Shown here piece by piece: positions 49,550 to 58,185 of a stretch of 64,000 nt of DNA. Made by a program: the position numbers and the translations under genes. Positions within the stretch are counted from its first letter, which is position 1. The number at the start of each line of letters is the position of its first letter. A model generated the notes under the pieces. It searched no databases. It had not been told where the DNA came from and saw only the letters and a program-made list of their open reading frames with translations. This DNA is from Mannheimia granulomatis. GTDB lineage: Bacteria > Pseudomonadota > Gammaproteobacteria > Enterobacterales > Pasteurellaceae. The stretch spans positions 2,240,501 through 2,304,500 of the forward strand of contig NZ_CP016614.1 in the NCBI RefSeq assembly GCF_013377255.1, written 5' to 3'.

Positions 49550-49903
49550 TTAGAACTGAAGACCAGCTTCACGAGCAGCATCTGCTAATGATTGTACACG
49601 ACCGTGGTATTTGAAACCTGAACGATCGAATGCAACCGCTTGAATACCTTTGGCAATCGCACGCTCAGCAACGATTTTACCCACTACTGCTGCGGCTTCT
49701 TTATTACCAGTATATTTAACTTGCTCTTTAATTACTTTCTCAACAGTTGAAGCTGCTGCTAAAACTTCTGAGCCGTTTGGTGCGATAACCTGCGCATAGA
49801 TATGACGCGGGGTACGATGCACGACTAAGCGTGTTGCACCTTGCTCTCTCATTAAGTGACGTGCACGGCTTGCACGACGGATACGAGCTACTTTCTTATC
49901 CAT
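49550..49903 (-). CDS. rplR: 50S ribosomal protein L18
   Basis: uL18 binds 5S rRNA with L5 and L25. 117 residues, basic N-terminus MDKKVARIRRASRARH, and the C-terminal FDRSGFKYHGRVQSLADAARE box. E. coli 117. Confidence 0.98.
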   Translation of the reverse strand: MDKKVARIRRASRARHLMREQGATRLVVHRTPRHIYAQVIAPNGSEVLAAASTVEKVIKEQVKYTGNKEAAAVVGKIVAERAIAKGIQAVAFDRSGFKYHGRVQSLADAAREAGLQF

Positions 49904-49917
49904 AGTGTTACCTTACT

Positions 49918-50451
49918 TTACTTTTTCTTCGCTTCTTTAGTACGTACTACTTCATCAGAGTAACGTACACCTTTACCTTTATAAGGCTCAGGTTTGCGGT
50001 ATGCACGAATATCTGCTGCCACTTGACCGATTAACTGTTTGTCAGCACTTTTCAGAATAATTTCTGTTTGTGATGGACATTCACCAGTTACGCCTGCTGG
50101 CAACGCATGTTCTACAGGGTGTGAGAAACCTAAACTTAAAGCAACTGAGTTGCCTTTCATTTGGGCTCTGTAACCAACACCCACTAATTGCAATTTCTTA
50201 GTAAAGCCTTCAGTAACACCGATAACCATAGCATTAACAAGTGCACGAGCAGTACCTGCTTGCGCATCTGCATTAGCAACACCTTCACGAGGTGCAAAAG
50301 TTAATGCGTTAGCGTCATGTTTTACTTCAACTGCATGATGAATTTCGCGAGATAACTCGCCGTTTTTACCTTTAACTGTTAATAGCTGACCGTTAAGTTT
50401 TACCTCAACACCGGCAGGAATATTAACAGGTGCTTTTGCAACACGAGACAT
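49918..50451 (-). CDS. rplF: 50S ribosomal protein L6
   Basis: uL6 lies near the factor-binding centre. 177 residues, two similar alpha/beta domains; the C-terminal signature PEPYKGKGVRYSDEVVRTKE is present. Located between rpsH and rplR. Confidence 0.98.
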   Translation of the reverse strand: MSRVAKAPVNIPAGVEVKLNGQLLTVKGKNGELSREIHHAVEVKHDANALTFAPREGVANADAQAGTARALVNAMVIGVTEGFTKKLQLVGVGYRAQMKGNSVALSLGFSHPVEHALPAGVTGECPSQTEIILKSADKQLIGQVAADIRAYRKPEPYKGKGVRYSDEVVRTKEAKKK

Positions 50452-50467
50452 TTTTCCTACCTCTCTA

Positions 50468-50860
50468 TTATGCTACGTAACAGATAATTTCACCGCCTAA
50501 ACCTGCTTGACGAGCAGCACGGTCGGTCATTACACCTTTAGATGTAGAAACAACTGCAATACCTAAACCACCCATTACTTTTGGTAACTCGTCTTTACGT
50601 TTGTAAATACGAAGACCAGGACGGCTCACACGTTGAATACTTTCTACAACTGGTTTATTTTGGAAATATTTTAAAGTAATTTCCAGTTCAGGTTTTGCAC
50701 CCTCAACAACTTTAACGCTTTCGATATAACCTTCTTCAGCTAAAACATTTGCAATAGCAACTTTTAACTTAGATGAAGGCATACTGATTGCAACTTTGTT
50801 CGCAGCTTGACCGTTACGAATACGGGTCAGCATATCTGCGATTGGATCTTGCATGCTCAT
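50468..50860 (-). CDS. rpsH: 30S ribosomal protein S8
   Basis: uS8 binds the central domain of 16S rRNA and, in E. coli, represses translation of the spc operon at a site in the rplX-rplE region. 130 residues: MQDPIADMLTRIRNGQ start and GGLGIAVVSTSKGVMTD near the end. Confidence 0.98.
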   Translation of the reverse strand: MSMQDPIADMLTRIRNGQAANKVAISMPSSKLKVAIANVLAEEGYIESVKVVEGAKPELEITLKYFQNKPVVESIQRVSRPGLRIYKRKDELPKVMGGLGIAVVSTSKGVMTDRAARQAGLGGEIICYVA

Positions 50861-50896
50861 GTATTTACTCCCATGATTCCAAATTAAAAGAGGTTA

Positions 50897-51202
50897 TTAC
50901 CAGCTAGCTTTCTTAAGACCCGGGATTTCGCCACGCATTGCAGCTTCACGGACTTTAATACGGCTTAAACCAAACTTACGAAGTACACCATGTGGACGAC
51001 CAGTTTGACGGCAACGATTACGCTGACGAATCGGGCTAGAATCACGTGGAAGTGTTTGTAATTTTAACACTGCATCCCAACGTTCTCCATCTGAAGAGTT
51101 TACATCAGAGATGATTTTCTTTAACTCTTCACGTTTTGCGTAGAATTTATCAGCTAATTTAGCACGTTTTACATCACGTGCGATCATTGATTGTTTTGCC
51201 AC
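50897..51202 (-). CDS. rpsN: 30S ribosomal protein S14
   Basis: uS14 of the 30S head. 101 residues, the long zinc-free form: the C-terminal part RQRNRCRQTGRPHGVLRKFG has only one Cys of the CxxC pairs. Ends PGLKKASW as in E. coli. Confidence 0.98.
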   Translation of the reverse strand: MAKQSMIARDVKRAKLADKFYAKREELKKIISDVNSSDGERWDAVLKLQTLPRDSSPIRQRNRCRQTGRPHGVLRKFGLSRIKVREAAMRGEIPGLKKASW

Positions 51203-51213
51203 GATAACCTACC

Positions 51214-51753
51214 TTATTTACGGAATGGGAAATTGAAAGCCGCTAATAAAGCTTGACCTTCTTCATCGCTTTTCGCTGTTGTGGTAATAGTAATATCTAA
51301 ACCACGTACACGATCTACTTTATCGTAGTCGATTTCAGGGAAAATGATTTGTTCACGAACACCCATACTGTAATTACCACGACCATCGAATGACTTAGCG
51401 TTTAAACCACGGAAGTCACGGATACGTGGAACAGCGATAGTAATCAATCTTTCAAAGAATTCCCACATACGTTCACCACGTAGGGTTACTTTGCATCCGA
51501 TTGGATATCCCTGACGGATTTTAAAGCCTGCAACAGATTTGCGTGCTTTTGTAATTAAAGGTTTTTGACCGCTGATTGCTGTTAAATCTGCTACTGCGTT
51601 ATCTAACAGTTTTTTGTCGGTCAATGCTTCACCCACACCCATATTCAGGGTTATCTTTTCGATTCGTGGGACTTGCATGACAGATGAGTAGTTGAATTTC
51701 TCTTTTAATTCATTAACTACTGTATCTCTGTAGTAATCATGCAGTTTCGCCAT
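51214..51753 (-). CDS. rplE: 50S ribosomal protein L5
   Basis: uL5 binds 5S rRNA and contacts P-site tRNA. 179 residues, with MAKLHDYYRDTVVNELKEKF, ITLNMGVGEA and GYPIGCKVTLRGERMWEF. Eleven bases before rpsN. The rplX-rplE junction is where S8 acts in E. coli. Confidence 0.98.
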   Translation of the reverse strand: MAKLHDYYRDTVVNELKEKFNYSSVMQVPRIEKITLNMGVGEALTDKKLLDNAVADLTAISGQKPLITKARKSVAGFKIRQGYPIGCKVTLRGERMWEFFERLITIAVPRIRDFRGLNAKSFDGRGNYSMGVREQIIFPEIDYDKVDRVRGLDITITTTAKSDEEGQALLAAFNFPFRK

Positions 51754-51770
51754 CGCATTACTCCAGTTAA

Positions 51771-52082
51771 TTAAATGATTTCATTATTAGATTTGAAGAA
51801 ACGTACTTTTTTGCCGTCTTCAATTCTAAAACCTACACGGTCAGCTTTATTTGTTGCCGGGTTAAAGATTGCAACGTTTGACGCATCAATCGCAGCTTCT
51901 TTTTTCACTAAACCACCAGCTTTACCTAATGCTGGAACTGGTTTTTCATGTTTAGTGATTATGTTGATCCCTTCAACAACCACTTTACCATTTGGTAACA
52001 CAGAAGTTACCTTACCACGTTTGCCCTTGTCTTTACCAGCAAGAACAATTACTTCATCGTTTTGACGGATTTTAGCAGCCAT
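51771..52082 (-). CDS. rplX: 50S ribosomal protein L24
   Basis: uL24 starts 50S assembly and lies at the tunnel exit. 103 residues; the KOW motif is DEVIVLAGKDKGKRGKV. Normal length. Third from the spc promoter end after rplN. Confidence 0.97.
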   Translation of the reverse strand: MAAKIRQNDEVIVLAGKDKGKRGKVTSVLPNGKVVVEGINIITKHEKPVPALGKAGGLVKKEAAIDASNVAIFNPATNKADRVGFRIEDGKKVRFFKSNNEII

Positions 52083-52094
52083 TACATTCTCTCC

Positions 52095-52466
52095 TTACAG
52101 TACTTCTGGAGCTAAAGAGATGATTTTCATAAACTTCTCAGAACGAAGTTCACGAGTCACCGGTCCAAAAATACGAGTACCGATTGGTTGCTCTGTGTTA
52201 TTGTTTAAAATTACACAAGCGTTGCCATCGAAACGAATAACTGCGCCATCTGGGCGACGAACACCCTTCTTGGTGCGCACAACAACTGCTTTTAACACAT
52301 CACCTTTTTTAACTTTACCGCGTGGAATTGCTTCTTTTACAGTAACTTTAATGATATCGCCAATAGCAGCGTAACGACGGTGCGATCCACCTAGAACCTT
52401 GATACACATTACGCTACGAGCCCCTGAGTTATCAGCAACATCCAGCATAGTCTGTTCTTGGATCAT
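52095..52466 (-). CDS. rplN: 50S ribosomal protein L14
   Basis: uL14 contacts 16S rRNA helix 14 and the silencing factor RsfS. 123 residues, [20 protein letters not shown] start and the [16 protein letters not shown] signature. First gene of the spc operon here: it is preceded by 280 bases with a promoter and leader, separating it from rpsQ. Confidence 0.98.
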
Positions 52467-52479
52467 ATTAGTGCTCCGT

Positions 52480-52533
52480 TAAATAAAAAAAACACCCTTT
52501 CGGGACGAACCTGTTTACACTATATAAACAGGA
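52480..52533 (-). promoter_or_regulatory. spc operon leader with two hairpins
   Basis: On the minus strand the leader first forms CCTGTTTA-TATAGTG-TAAACAGG (52510-52532), then CCC-GAAA-GGG followed by TG and eight T residues (about 52487-52505). The second looks like a weak terminator, so read-through control of the spc operon is possible. Confidence 0.45.
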
Positions 52534-52538
52534 TGCAA

Positions 52539-52568
52539 AATATACTACAAAATAGAGGAATTAATCAA
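52539..52568 (-). promoter_or_regulatory. Candidate spc operon promoter
   Basis: On the minus strand TTGATT (complement of 52563-52568) and TATATT (complement of 52539-52544) are 18 bases apart. The start would be near 52532, about 65 bases before rplN. The -35 box is four of six. Confidence 0.45.
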
Positions 52569-52695
52569 GTTATTTTTAAGGATTATTTTCTTTCCTGTAG
52601 CACCATTTAGATTTATATTTCTAAAGTAAAATATAAATACTCAAAGCTTTAAACAAGCGGTCAAAAAATCCTAATTTTTTGCAAAAGCAATGAGA

Positions 52696-52730
52696 CTAAA
52701 ATAAAAACCTCGGTAGTAACCGAGGTTTTT
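52696..52730 (-). terminator. Terminator of the S10 operon
   Basis: On the minus strand AAAAACCTCGG, a 6-base loop and CCGAGGTTTTT followed by ATTTTAG, 17 bases after the rpsQ stop. An uptake signal ACAAGCGGT with TTTTTGCAAAA (about 52653-52685) lies beyond. It marks the S10/spc boundary. Confidence 0.85.
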
Positions 52731-52746
52731 ATTTGATAATAGTTAA

Positions 52747-53004
52747 TTAAGCAACAATTGCTTTTTCAACTACACGAACTAAAGTCCAAGATTTAGTTTT
52801 TGAAACAGGACGACATTCCTTAATTTCAACAACATCACCTAATTTAGCTTCGTTGTTTTCATCGTGTACATGAAGTTTAGTTGTACGACGGATAAACTTA
52901 CCATAGATTGGATGTTTAACTGTACGTTCGATAGCAACCACAAATGATTTGTCCATTTTGTCGCTAACCACTTTACCTTGTACTGTACGAATTTTATCAG
53001 TCAT
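52747..53004 (-). CDS. rpsQ: 30S ribosomal protein S17
   Basis: uS17, an early-binding OB-fold protein of the 30S body. 85 residues: MTDKIRTVQGKVVSDKMDKS and GDVVEIKECRPVSKTKSW. Last gene of the S10 operon. Its start overlaps the rpmC stop by one base. Confidence 0.97.
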   Translation of the reverse strand: MTDKIRTVQGKVVSDKMDKSFVVAIERTVKHPIYGKFIRRTTKLHVHDENNEAKLGDVVEIKECRPVSKTKSWTLVRVVEKAIVA

Positions 53005-53195
53005 TATTCACCCGCCTTTTCGGTTAATACAGTTTTAACTTGTGCAATGCTACGACGCACTTGTTTTAACTGGTGGGTTTGTTGAAGCTGACCGGTGGCT
53101 GCTTGCATACGCAATTTGAATTGTTCACCTAAAAGGTTCACTAACTCACCATTCAGCTCTTCAACACTTTTATTACGTAGTTCTTGAGCTTTCAT
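53004..53195 (-). CDS. rpmC: 50S ribosomal protein L29
   Basis: uL29 at the tunnel exit, beside the trigger-factor site. 63 residues, two helices: MKAQELRNKSVEELNGELVN and QLKQVRRSIAQVKTVLTEK. Overlaps both neighbours by one base. Confidence 0.97.
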   Translation of the reverse strand: MKAQELRNKSVEELNGELVNLLGEQFKLRMQAATGQLQQTHQLKQVRRSIAQVKTVLTEKAGE

Positions 53196-53605
53196 TACAT
53201 CACCGTTTTAGTTACAAATGTGGTTTTGAACGGAAGTTTAGCTGCCGCTAATGCGAATGCGTTACGAGCAACTTCTTCAGATACACCATCCATTTCATAG
53301 AGAACTTTACCCGGTTGGATTAAGGCTACCCAGTATTCAACGTTACCTTTACCTTTACCCATACGGACTTCTAATGGTTTTTCAGTGATTGGTTTGTCTG
53401 GGAACACGCGGATCCAGATTTTACCTTGACGTTTTACTGCACGGCTCATCGCACGACGAGCAGCTTCAATTTGACGAGCAGTTAAACGACCACGACCAAT
53501 CGCTTTTAAACCGAATGAACCGAAGCTCACTTCTGTACCGCCCGCGATACCACGGTTACGGCCTTTGTGTACTTTACGGAATTTTGTACGTTTTGGTTGT
53601 AACAT
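53195..53605 (-). CDS. rplP: 50S ribosomal protein L16
   Basis: uL16 helps place the acceptor end of tRNA at the A and P sites. 136 residues, MLQPKRTKFRKVHKGRNRG start. Arg81 lies in KPLEVRMGKGKGNVEYW, the residue hydroxylated by RoxA in E. coli; roxA itself is at 39308-40504. Confidence 0.98.
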   Translation of the reverse strand: MLQPKRTKFRKVHKGRNRGIAGGTEVSFGSFGLKAIGRGRLTARQIEAARRAMSRAVKRQGKIWIRVFPDKPITEKPLEVRMGKGKGNVEYWVALIQPGKVLYEMDGVSEEVARNAFALAAAKLPFKTTFVTKTVM

Positions 53606-53617
53606 TCAGTGATCTCC

Positions 53618-54322
53618 TTATTTACGACCTTTGCGAGCTGGCTTTTTAGGCTGTGCCGCTGGTTCTTTTTCAGATTCAATCACTGCAGCCATTCCACCAA
53701 GAATCTCACCTTTGAAGATCCACACTTTTACGCCAATTACGCCGTAAGTGGTGTGAGCTTCAGCAGTGTTATAATCGATGTCTGCACGAAGTGTATGTAG
53801 AGGCACTCGACCTTCACGATACCACTCTGAGCGAGCAATTTCTGCACCACCTAAACGACCGCTAACTTCAACTTTGATACCCTTAGCACCTAATTTCATT
53901 GCGTTCTGAACCGCTTTCTTCATAGCACGGCGGAACATAACACGACGTTCAAGTTGAGAAGCGATGCTATCAGCAACTAATTTTGCATCTAGCTCTGGTT
54001 TTTTCACTTCAGCGATATTGATTTGAGCTGGAACACCAGCAATTTTAGCAACTGCGTTGCGTAATTTTTCAACATCTTCGCCTTTTTTACCGATAACGAT
54101 ACCAGGACGGGCTGTGTGAATAGTTACACGAATACTTTTTGCAGGACGCTCAATAGTGATACGTGATACAGAAGCGTTCGCTAACTCTTTGTTTAAAAAT
54201 TGACGTACTTTGAAATCGCCTTCAAGATTATCAGCGAAATCTTGTGTATTCGCGAACCAAGTAGAGTTCCAAGGTTTAACAATACCTAGGCGAATACCAT
54301 TAGGATGTACTTTCTGACCCAT
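53618..54322 (-). CDS. rpsC: 30S ribosomal protein S3
   Basis: uS3 lines the mRNA entry channel and has helicase function with S4 and S5. 234 residues. KH domain GIVIGKKGEDVEKLRNAVAK, then the C-terminal GRLGGAEIARSEWYREGRVP signature and a basic Ala/Pro/Lys tail. Confidence 0.98.
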   Translation of the reverse strand: MGQKVHPNGIRLGIVKPWNSTWFANTQDFADNLEGDFKVRQFLNKELANASVSRITIERPAKSIRVTIHTARPGIVIGKKGEDVEKLRNAVAKIAGVPAQINIAEVKKPELDAKLVADSIASQLERRVMFRRAMKKAVQNAMKLGAKGIKVEVSGRLGGAEIARSEWYREGRVPLHTLRADIDYNTAEAHTTYGVIGVKVWIFKGEILGGMAAVIESEKEPAAQPKKPARKGRK

Positions 54323-54340
54323 TTGTTATTCTCCACTTAA

Positions 54341-54673
54341 TTAACGATCTGACACAACCACAGTAATGTGGCTTGTACGTTTTAAAATACGATCTGCACG
54401 ACCTTTTGCACGTGGCATTACACGTTTCATGCTTGGACCTTCATCAACGAAGATTTTAGCAACTTTAAGATCATCGACATCTGCACCGTCATTGTGCTCT
54501 GCGTTTGCAATAGCAGACTCTAATACTTTCTTCACTAAAGCAGCTGCTTTTTTGTTAGTGAAAGTTAAGATTTCTAATGCTTGCGCAACTTTTTTACCAC
54601 GGATTAAATCAGCAACTAAGCGAGCTTTTTGGGCAGAAGTACGAGCGTAACGATGTTTAGCAATAGTTTCCAT
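54341..54673 (-). CDS. rplV: 50S ribosomal protein L22
   Basis: uL22 lines the exit tunnel; its beta-hairpin is a macrolide resistance site. 110 residues, METIAKHRYARTSAQKARLV, hairpin region KRVMPRAKGRADRILKRTSH. Standard. Confidence 0.98.
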   Translation of the reverse strand: METIAKHRYARTSAQKARLVADLIRGKKVAQALEILTFTNKKAAALVKKVLESAIANAEHNDGADVDDLKVAKIFVDEGPSMKRVMPRAKGRADRILKRTSHITVVVSDR

Positions 54674-54683
54674 CTTTTACCTC

Positions 54684-54959
54684 TTATTTCTTAGCTTTCT
54701 TATCTGCGGCGTGACCGCGGTATGTACGAGTCGGGGCAAATTCACCTAATTTATGGCCGATCATTTCATCGGAAACATAAACAGGAACGTGCTGACGACC
54801 ATTATGGACTGCGATGGTCAAACCAATCATTGATGGAATGATCATTGAACGACGGGACCAAGTTTTAATTGGTTTTTTATCCCCGCTTTCCACCGCCTTC
54901 TCTACCTTCTTCAACAAGTGTAGGTCAAGGAAAGGACCTTTCTTGAGGGAACGTGGCAT
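54684..54959 (-). CDS. rpsS: 30S ribosomal protein S19
   Basis: uS19 in the 30S head, the RimM partner. 91 residues, [19 protein letters not shown] and [19 protein letters not shown]. Between rplB and rplV. Confidence 0.98.
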
Positions 54960-54989
54960 TGGTGTTTACCTTTTAGTTAATGAATAAAA

Positions 54990-55811
54990 TTATTTGCCAC
55001 GACGACGTACGATGAATTTATCAGTACGTTTGTTGTGACGAGTTTTCTTACCTTTGGTTTGAACGCCCCAAGGTGTAACTGGGTGTTTACCGAAGTTACG
55101 ACCTTCACCACCACCGTGTGGGTGGTCTACCGGGTTCATTGCAGTACCACGAACTGTTGGACGAATACCTCTCCAACGGTTTGCACCTGCTTTACCAAGT
55201 ACGCGAAGCATATGTTCTGAGTTACCTACTTCACCGATGGTTGCAGTACACTCAGCTAAAACTTTACGCATTTCGCCTGAACGAAGACGTAAAGTAACAT
55301 AGTTACCTTCACGAGCGATAATTTGCACGTAGCTACCAGCAGAACGAGCAATTTGACCACCTTTACCTGGTTTTAATTCAACATTGTGAACTGTAGAACC
55401 AACAGGGATATTACGCATAGGTAACGCATTACCTACTTTAATCGGAGCTGAAGCACCTGCTTGAATCGTATCACCAGCAGATAAGCCTTTTGGTGCTAAG
55501 ATATAACGGCGCTCACCATCTTTATAAAGAACTAATGCAATGTTTGCAGAACGGTTTGGATCGTATTCTAAACGCTCAACAACAGCTGGAATGTCTAACT
55601 TGTTACGTTTGAAGTCAATTAAACGATAGTGTTGTTTATGACCGCCACCAATGTGACGAGTTGTAATACGACCTAAATTGTTACGACCACCAGTTCTAGA
55701 TTTAGTATCTAATAATGGTGCATAAGGTTTACCCTTATGTAATTCTGCGTTAACAACTTTAACTACGTGACGACGACCAGCGGAGGTCGGCTTACATTTA
55801 ACGATAGCCAT
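54990..55811 (-). CDS. rplB: 50S ribosomal protein L2
   Basis: uL2 is needed for subunit joining and peptidyl-transferase activity. 273 residues as in E. coli. RNA-binding OB and SH3-like domains, and the conserved C-terminal GTAMNPVDHPHGGGEGRNFG loop with the catalytic-centre His. Confidence 0.98.
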   Translation of the reverse strand: MAIVKCKPTSAGRRHVVKVVNAELHKGKPYAPLLDTKSRTGGRNNLGRITTRHIGGGHKQHYRLIDFKRNKLDIPAVVERLEYDPNRSANIALVLYKDGERRYILAPKGLSAGDTIQAGASAPIKVGNALPMRNIPVGSTVHNVELKPGKGGQIARSAGSYVQIIAREGNYVTLRLRSGEMRKVLAECTATIGEVGNSEHMLRVLGKAGANRWRGIRPTVRGTAMNPVDHPHGGGEGRNFGKHPVTPWGVQTKGKKTRHNKRTDKFIVRRRGK

Positions 55812-55833
55812 TGTATTTTATTCCTCCGTTTTA

Positions 55834-56139
55834 TTACTCTGCCGCACCTTCAACGAAGTCAAGTGATTGACCTTCTTGAAGAGTTACATAAGCTTTTTTC
55901 CAGTCACTACGACGACCCATTTTAGCACCGCGACGCTTAGTTTTACCTTTAACGATAACAGTACGAACAGAGTCCACTTTCACTTCAAATAGTTGCTCAA
56001 CTGCATTTGCAATTTCAACTTTGTTAGCATCCAATGCTACTTTGAAAACGATAGTGTTGCCTTTTTCAGCATTATTCGTCGCTTTTTCAGAGATATGTGG
56101 TGCTTTTAACACATTTAGCAAACGTTCTTGTTGAATCAT
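55834..56139 (-). CDS. rplW: 50S ribosomal protein L23
   Basis: uL23 at the tunnel exit docks trigger factor and SRP. 101 residues; LNVLKAPHISEKATNNAEKG is the N-terminal signature and VKGKTKRRGAKMGRRSDWKK the extended loop. Its start overlaps the rplD stop by four bases. Confidence 0.97.
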   Translation of the reverse strand: MIQQERLLNVLKAPHISEKATNNAEKGNTIVFKVALDANKVEIANAVEQLFEVKVDSVRTVIVKGKTKRRGAKMGRRSDWKKAYVTLQEGQSLDFVEGAAE

Positions 56140-56738
56140 GCTAACATCTCCTCAATTTGTTTTACTGCATCAACAGTAACAACCACTTTATCGAAAGCAA
56201 TTAAGCTAACTGGGTCGATACCTTGAACATCACGCACATCTACTTTATAAAGGTTGCGTGCAGCTAAGAATAGATTTTCATCTAAGCTTGCAGTAATGAT
56301 AAGAGCGTCAGTTAACGCCATATCTTTTAATTTTTGTGCTAATACTTTAGTTTTTGGTGCATCAATTTCGAATTTCTCAACAACCACTAAACGGTCTTGA
56401 CGAACTAATTCAGAAAGAATGCTCTTAATTGCACCACGGTACATTTTTTTGTTCACTTTCTGGCTGTGATCTTGTGGTTTCGCAGCAAAAGTGATACCAC
56501 CTGAACGCCAGATTGGTGATTTGATATCACCAGAACGTGCACGGCCTGTACCTTTTTGACGCCAAGGTTTTTTACCTGAACCAGACACTTCAGCACGAGT
56601 TTTTTGAGCACGAGATCCTTGACGAGCACCTGCTGCATAAGCAACAACTACTTGGTGGATTAATGCTTCATTAAACTCACGTCCGAAGGTAGTTTCAGAA
56701 ACAGTTAGTGCATTTGCACCTACAACTTGTAATTCCAT
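56136..56738 (-). CDS. rplD: 50S ribosomal protein L4
   Basis: uL4 is both a tunnel protein and, in E. coli, the regulator that attenuates S10 operon transcription and translation. 200 residues. The extended loop KKPWRQKGTGRARSGDIKSP is present. The leader upstream of rpsJ is where it would act. Confidence 0.98.
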   Translation of the reverse strand: MELQVVGANALTVSETTFGREFNEALIHQVVVAYAAGARQGSRAQKTRAEVSGSGKKPWRQKGTGRARSGDIKSPIWRSGGITFAAKPQDHSQKVNKKMYRGAIKSILSELVRQDRLVVVEKFEIDAPKTKVLAQKLKDMALTDALIITASLDENLFLAARNLYKVDVRDVQGIDPVSLIAFDKVVVTVDAVKQIEEMLA

Positions 56739-56753
56739 CTCTATCTCCTAGAC

Positions 56754-57380
56754 TTATGCTTTAACTGCCGGTTTTACGATAACATCACTATTAGTTGCGC
56801 CTGGAACAGCACCTTTAACTAATAATAATTTACGCTCAGCATCTACACGAACAACTTCAAGTGATTGAACAGTTACACGCTCAGCACCTAAGTGTCCAGC
56901 CATTTTTTTACCTTTAAACACACGACCCGGAGTTTGGTTTTGACCAATAGAACCAAGTACACGATGTGATAAAGAGTTACCGTGTGTAGCATCTTGAGTA
57001 CGGAAGTTCCAGCGTTTAACACCGCCTTGGAAACCTTTACCTTTTGATGTACCAGTAACATCGACTTTTTTAACATCTGTGAAGATGTCAACATTGATTT
57101 CTTGACCTAAAGTGAATTCTTCACCTTCAGTACGAAATTCCCATAAACCGCGACCAGCTTCAACACCTGCTTTCACGAAATGACCTGCTTCTGGTTTAGT
57201 TACACGACTTGCTTTTTTAGAGCCAGTAGTAACTTGAATTGCAGAATAGCCATCGTTTTCAAGGGTTTTAACTTGAGTAACACGGTTGGCTTCGATTTCG
57301 ATAACGGTAACTGGAATAGACACGCCGTCTTCAGTGAAAACGCGGGTCATACCAACTTTACGACCGATTAAACCAATCAT
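56754..57380 (-). CDS. rplC: 50S ribosomal protein L3
   Basis: uL3 starts 50S assembly and reaches the peptidyl-transferase centre. 208 residues, MIGLIGRKVGMTRVFTEDG. The Gln that PrmB methylates in E. coli lies in the loop SIGQNQTPGRVFKGKKMAGH. Confidence 0.98.
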   Translation of the reverse strand: MIGLIGRKVGMTRVFTEDGVSIPVTVIEIEANRVTQVKTLENDGYSAIQVTTGSKKASRVTKPEAGHFVKAGVEAGRGLWEFRTEGEEFTLGQEINVDIFTDVKKVDVTGTSKGKGFQGGVKRWNFRTQDATHGNSLSHRVLGSIGQNQTPGRVFKGKKMAGHLGAERVTVQSLEVVRVDAERKLLLVKGAVPGATNSDVIVKPAVKA

Positions 57381-57405
57381 TGTAATAACCTCTTAAAATT
57401 CCCAA

Positions 57406-57717
57406 TTAACCTAGACTAATCTGAACATCAACGCCAGCAGCTAGATCTAAACGCATTAATGCATCAACAGTTTTTTCTGTTGGTTCAACAATATCAACTA
57501 AACGTTTGTGAGTACGGATTTCATATTGATCACGTGCATCTTTGTTCACGTGTGGAGAAATCAATACAGTGAAACGTTCTTTACGAGTTGGTAAAGGAAT
57601 TGGACCACGAACTTGTGCACCAGTACGTTTAGCTGTTTCTACGATCTCCGCAGTAGATTGATCGATCAAACGGTGATCGAATGCTTTCAAGCGGATACGG
57701 ATTCTTTGGTTCTGCAT
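57406..57717 (-). CDS. rpsJ: 30S ribosomal protein S10
   Basis: uS10 of the 30S head, also NusE in antitermination with NusB. 103 residues, [23 protein letters not shown] 57717 gives the family start; the longer frame to 57762 runs into the leader. First gene of the S10 operon (rpsJ-rplC-rplD-rplW-rplB-rpsS-rplV-rpsC-rplP-rpmC-rpsQ). Confidence 0.98.
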
Positions 57718-57919
57718 TAGACCAGAGCTCCAATTAAAAAATTTAGCTAATAAAAAAACCAAACTACCACTTAATAAGTTAATTAAGGGAGCTCAGTTAA
57801 ACCTATATAGTTCCAAAATTAGGAACATTTTTACATTACAAAATCTGCAATGCCATTTGATAAATGATTACATCAAACGACTCAATTAATGTTTGGTTAA
57901 CCCATACCATAAATAGAGC
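57718..57919 (-). promoter_or_regulatory. S10 operon leader RNA (candidate L4 attenuation region)
   Basis: About 200 bases of untranslated leader, similar in length to the 172-base E. coli leader. Late in it GTTTGG is followed by seven T residues (minus strand, about 57749-57764), the position expected of the attenuator. A CCAAAC lies far upstream (57891-57896) and a hairpin TTCC-TAATTTT-GGAA near 57811-57825. By eye I cannot prove the L4-binding fold. Confidence 0.4.
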
Positions 57920-57925
57920 GACGTA

Positions 57926-57954
57926 ATTCTACCTGCAAATTATCACTTATGCAA
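57926..57954 (-). promoter_or_regulatory. Candidate S10 operon promoter
   Basis: On the minus strand TTGCAT (complement of 57949-57954) and TAGAAT (complement of 57926-57931) are 17 bases apart. The start near 57919 fits the leader length. The -35 box is weak. Confidence 0.5.
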
Positions 57955-58077
57955 CTATTTTTGCATTTTTTTGTTTCTCTCCCAAAGTACAAAACCTATT
58001 AAGATACACAATATTTCCTATACAACAATTGAAGTAACTCAAAGAAAAGATATTTTTATCTTTTTTTATCAAAACTT

Positions 58078-58093
58078 TTCGAGCAACTTCACA
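58078..58093 (+). promoter_or_regulatory. CRP-like site upstream of sxy
   Basis: TTCGA-GCAACT-TCACA is a hybrid site: its right half is the standard CRP half-site, its left half equals the CRP-S-like half before comM. Centred at 58085.5, it would be near -49 of a start about 50 bases before the sxy ATG. sxy is CRP-controlled in H. influenzae, so this is plausible but unproven. The rest of 57955-58185 is A/T-rich with nothing else clear. Confidence 0.4.
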
Positions 58094-58185
58094 ATTCTAG
58101 AAAATCTTAGTTGAAATTTAGTGCATAACAGTTTATTCATTGACTTGAAAGATAGTACATACCACTTTACGCCAGGAGGCTCGAC

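Noticed and set aside
52467..52746. A missing gene between rpsQ and rplN
   Set aside because: The 280 bases hold the S10 terminator, an uptake signal and the spc promoter and leader; no frame of useful length. This is the normal operon boundary.
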